Shown here one piece after another: positions 61,101 to 64,000 of a DNA stretch of 64,000 nucleotides. How positions within the stretch are numbered: position 1 is the first letter of the stretch; the number at the start of each line of letters is the position of its first letter. The stretch comes from Nymphaea colorata. Its lineage: Eukaryota > Streptophyta > Magnoliopsida > Nymphaeales > Nymphaeaceae. The DNA lies in the NCBI RefSeq assembly GCF_008831285.2, contig NC_045145.1, positions 19,032,802 to 19,096,801 on the forward strand. Direction: 5' to 3'. Under the pieces are notes generated by a model. It had not been told where the DNA came from. It ran no database searches and worked only from the letters and a program-made list of their open reading frames with translations. The position numbers and the translations under genes were made by a program.

Positions 61101-62469
61101 TTCACTATCTGGCTTGGACCAAACACCTGAATACTGAAGCAATAAACGAGATGATCAGTCGAAGAGCATCAACGCTTTGGAGCAAAAAACAGAGAAAGAG
61201 ATTTGCATAGTTAACGTACATCAGATTTGGGCATCGCGCTGTCGTCTAAAACTGATGAAAACATCATCAAGGAACGCTCACCATCACTGCCCTCCGTATA
61301 CCAAAGCTGGCCCTTGTTGCCTGAGATCTTATCGCCAAACGTTGCATCACCATGGAGGTTCTGAAATATCATGCAACTTGGTGAAACGAAGCACAAGGTG
61401 CCCTTTGGAAGTCACCGTATTTGCTCATTACGAGCTCTACTTTGTCACAAGTTGTATGGAATACCAACAAACTCAGCAAAGCATTCATCTTGAGAAAAAA
61501 GGTTGAAATGTAGCAACGAAGTTAAAAATTATTGATTAGCTTTTCTCAGTAAAGGCACAAAGAGTTAGTAAATGCCATAACTTGGCATTCTTAGCTAAAT
61601 TTCGGGCATTTTTAGCAAGAATTAAGCCAACCACAACCCAAAATATGTTGCCAGAGACCATGATAAATTCATCGAATACTGAATTTCTAAGAAAAATTAC
61701 GAGATAATTACTGGAAAACACTAAATCAGCTCCTCCCCAGAAAGGAAATTATTTATCTTTAGAAGAACTGGGTGCCCGACAAGAATATTCAGTTAACATT
61801 TCATACCGAACCCAGTTCTCCTAAGTATGAGAGTGATGAAATTCTGAAAACACAAAATCTATAACTAGAAAGTGGGAATCCTATAGATGATAAAAAAAAG
61901 GACGAAAAAAGTGGTTGCAAGAAAAAAATGCACCATGAAAGAACAAGAAATAAGAGAGATGTAATGAAACCCACCGTGAAATCATGCGTGTTTTCAATAT
62001 CAGATCCATCCCAAAATAAGGTGGAGATCTTCAATATTCCAAGGAACAAGCAAGCTCCACAAAAGGCATAGAATATCAGGCGACTCAATCTCTTTTTCCC
62101 GAAGGCTCTGACTCCAAAATCTACCAGCGACGGAGAGTAAGATTTCTTCAGCAAGCCCTTGCCAAACAGGTGCCGTTGCTGGTAAGCATACCAATGATGG
62201 TAGCTGTTGGGATTGCCGCCGTCACTGACGCTGGTGGTGGCATTGCAGCAGCTGGTGGTCCTGGCCTGCGGTTCTGAATCTCCGCCAGGATGGTGATGGT
62301 GGCTGTTGTGCTTGTGTCCGGAGATTTCCGATCTTGGGGAGTGGAGCTGCAGCTCTAAATCATGGTTGGCCTTGAAGGAGTGGCCTCTCCTTGTCATTGG
62401 GCCTGAGAATCTGGGGCTGTTCACTCTGTTGGGCGCCCCTGCCTCTTCTTCCACACTGCTAGGGTGCAT
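58165..62469 (-). CDS. O-fucosyltransferase family protein (GT106-like), 9 coding exons, 638 aa
   Basis: Likely Golgi type II membrane glycosyltransferase; plant relatives include pectin rhamnosyltransferases and mannan-synthesis-related proteins, so the acceptor is unknown. Exons on the minus strand: 62469-61975, 61360-61220, 61133-61061, 60978-60908, 60826-60738, 60649-60517, 60427-60195, 59891-59415, 58369-58165 (TAG). Phases all match. Cytosolic N-terminus with a His-rich stretch (about 52-60). Signal anchor at about 131-149 ([18 protein letters not shown]). Domain motifs: [18 protein letters not shown] (about 249-260); [16 protein letters not shown]; the signature HLRYEKDM (about 410-417); [23 protein letters not shown]; and C-terminal [13 protein letters not shown]. 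The start is the first ATG in frame. A TATATA lies 54-59 bp upstream (62523-62528). The last intron carries an LTR remnant. Confidence 0.93.
58609..59021 (+). mobile_element. Solo-LTR-like remnant in the last intron of the O-fucosyltransferase-like gene
   Basis: Starts TGTTAG and ends CTAACA, an exact 6-bp inverted pair typical of LTR termini. Contains GACACAAAGATTTAAGTTG and TTTAGAGACAGCGTCCTCCTAC, shared with 9085-9335. No adjacent PBS, PPT or coding region. The flanking 5-mers differ (AACCT and GCATT), so no target duplication is visible. Lies inside the intron at 59414-58370, in the orientation opposite to the gene. Confidence 0.6.
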
Positions 62470-62532
62470 TCCTGTCAGTTCCTTCTGAAAGACACACCGA
62501 GAGAAAGAGAGAGGTTTCTGCCTATATAGCAC

Positions 62533-64000
62533 GAAAGATGAAGTCGACTCGGCGATCTTGTGGTAGGTCTACTGGCGTATTGCAGCAACCCGAGAGGGGA
62601 ATTTGATGGTTTTTTTCTTTCAATTTTCCACCTTTATTTCCACCTCATTCAGGGAAGAACCGCAGAAGATTCCTGCAATTATATCAGACACGGCTTCTGT
62701 TGGAAGACGAGTCTTCTCTGACATGATGTCATTCAAGTCTTCTTCCCGACTCGAAAGAGGCCTGCCTACGATCACGTCCGCCGCCAGCTCTTCGAACCAT
62801 CGATACTATACCTGCAGCAAATCGAACGCACCAAATGACCACATAAACTAACTAGATCTCTCTGATGGGTTCTGTCCGTTCACCCACCAAACGTAACTCT
62901 TTGTGCCAATGGGTGAAACCAGCGGGTTTTATTTGAAGTGAATTATCTGAGGTATATGAAACTTTATATCAGACATCGACGCACCTCTTGACCTCAAAAC
63001 ACAAACGTAAACGGGATTTTCACTCTCATTGAAATGATACAATATTCTTCTAGTCCCACCTAAGTTTTCCCTTACTGCCAGCAGTAGTGGTAATACAGGC
63101 TCGAGTTGATCACAAACCATGCGAATTCTTCGGCTCGGTCACATGCATGAGCCTGTGATTCGAATAAACATAAGGGCAGAATCGGGTAAACGATCCCTGA
63201 GAAGAAAAAGGAAAAAGGGAAGAACGGGCTCCTCCTGGAAGTCTGCTTACTTTGAGGGACAAAAGAAACAAGCAGCACGCTTCCGAGCCACCGCCGAATT
63301 GACAAACTACCCAAACTGGTTGCGTGGTCAAACTACCAATCTCGGGGGGCCGCCCCGTGTGCCGGACGTTCTCCCGTCGCCGTCGCCATCGCCATCGCCG
63401 TCACCCGCACCTCATCAGTTAACTCTTCAACGCTAGGAAATGCCTCCACTCGTTCTGAAAGGATATTTTACTTACTAAAAACCAAAACGCGAATGCATTC
63501 ATCACAATTCACTAAGAATGCCACATTCGCCGAAGGAAGTACGAAGCGGGACATTCTGGTCATTCTAAGTTCAGTCGTCCACGTGACAGATACATTGATA
63601 TCGAAAACTTTTAATACCGCACGGTACAATTATTTTGCGTTAACGAATTTCTTGGTAAATTCGTTAACGAATTTCTTGGTAGGGCGCATATTCTTTTACT
63701 TTTCTATAATAACTGCTAAAAGAAAAGCGAGGAGGAAATTCGCGGTTCTTTGAAGCGTCCAAGACTCAAAATCCTTATTTTTCCAAGCTAACGCAAGTTA
63801 TTATCAGTTCATTTTTATGTGAGGAAGATAAAAGGTTTATTGATTAAATGGTTTTTGAAAAAGAAAGGAATTATGAATTATAAAAAGGCTGACGTAACCT
63901 TTAAAAAGAAGAAGAAAAATTCCCTTTTTCTGCTTCCACCATCCCGCTCGCGACTCGTCGGCCGGCGACGGAAAAACTAGGTACCGCGTAGTGGGGACCA
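62533..64000. other. Upstream flank of the O-fucosyltransferase-like gene, no gene recognised
   Basis: Probable promoter side of the gene. Contains a CGTCGCCATCGCC-type low-complexity tract near 63375-63410 and a 24-bp tandem duplication. The last 60 bases become GC-rich and might be the edge of another gene beyond the window. Confidence 0.4.
63638..63683. repeat. 24-bp tandem duplication
   Basis: CGTTAACGAATTTCTTGGTA occurs twice with a 24-base period. Confidence 0.85.

Noticed and set aside
62603-63436. Short frames upstream of the O-fucosyltransferase-like gene
   Set aside because: Low-complexity or mutually overlapping; no domain.

Overview
The window is nuclear DNA of a seed plant, most likely a flowering plant. 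The evidence is a GRF transcription factor with a miR396 site, an F-box/LRR gene with 17 coding exons, a germin-like protein of the ABP19/ABP20 type, a MOB1 gene, a plant O-fucosyltransferase-like gene, GT-AG introns throughout, and plant Copia, LINE and MITE remnants. Intergenic DNA is AT-rich with many microsatellites. The species cannot be named from the sequence. The base composition and intron style do not look like a grass.

Layout: 1-1.7 kb is 3' flank. A GRF gene lies on the minus strand at 1.7-3.2 kb. About 19 kb of gene-poor DNA follows (3.8-22.7 kb), with MITE-like insertions, an LTR fragment, short tandem duplications and simple repeats. A large gene for an F-box/LRR-repeat protein 15 (SLOMO/FBL15) homologue runs on the plus strand from 23.45 to 36.25 kb. 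A rearranged LINE remnant sits at 36.75-38.0 kb. A single-exon germin-like gene is at 40.45-41.08 kb (+). MOB1 spans 45.18-55.90 kb (+); its last intron holds a 4.9-kb Copia element in antisense with identical LTRs. An O-fucosyltransferase-like gene with nine coding exons occupies 58.17-62.47 kb (-), with a solo-LTR-like insertion in its last intron. The remaining 1.5 kb shows no gene.

The five genes are not an operon or a metabolic cluster. GRF, FBL15 and MOB1 homologues all act in organ growth or meristem activity in other plants, but their proximity is not evidence of a shared pathway. Exon boundaries were derived by hand from GT/AG sites, reading-frame continuity and recalled family conservation. 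All five gene models close without a frameshift.

The most unusual item is the Copia element. It has perfect LTRs, a 5-bp target duplication, an intact PBS, an intact PPT and an open protease-integrase-RT-RNase H frame. It has no recognisable gag, and a GC-rich triplet array lies between the PBS and pol. It looks like a recently mobilised, gag-deficient element. No wholly new biological system was recognised.
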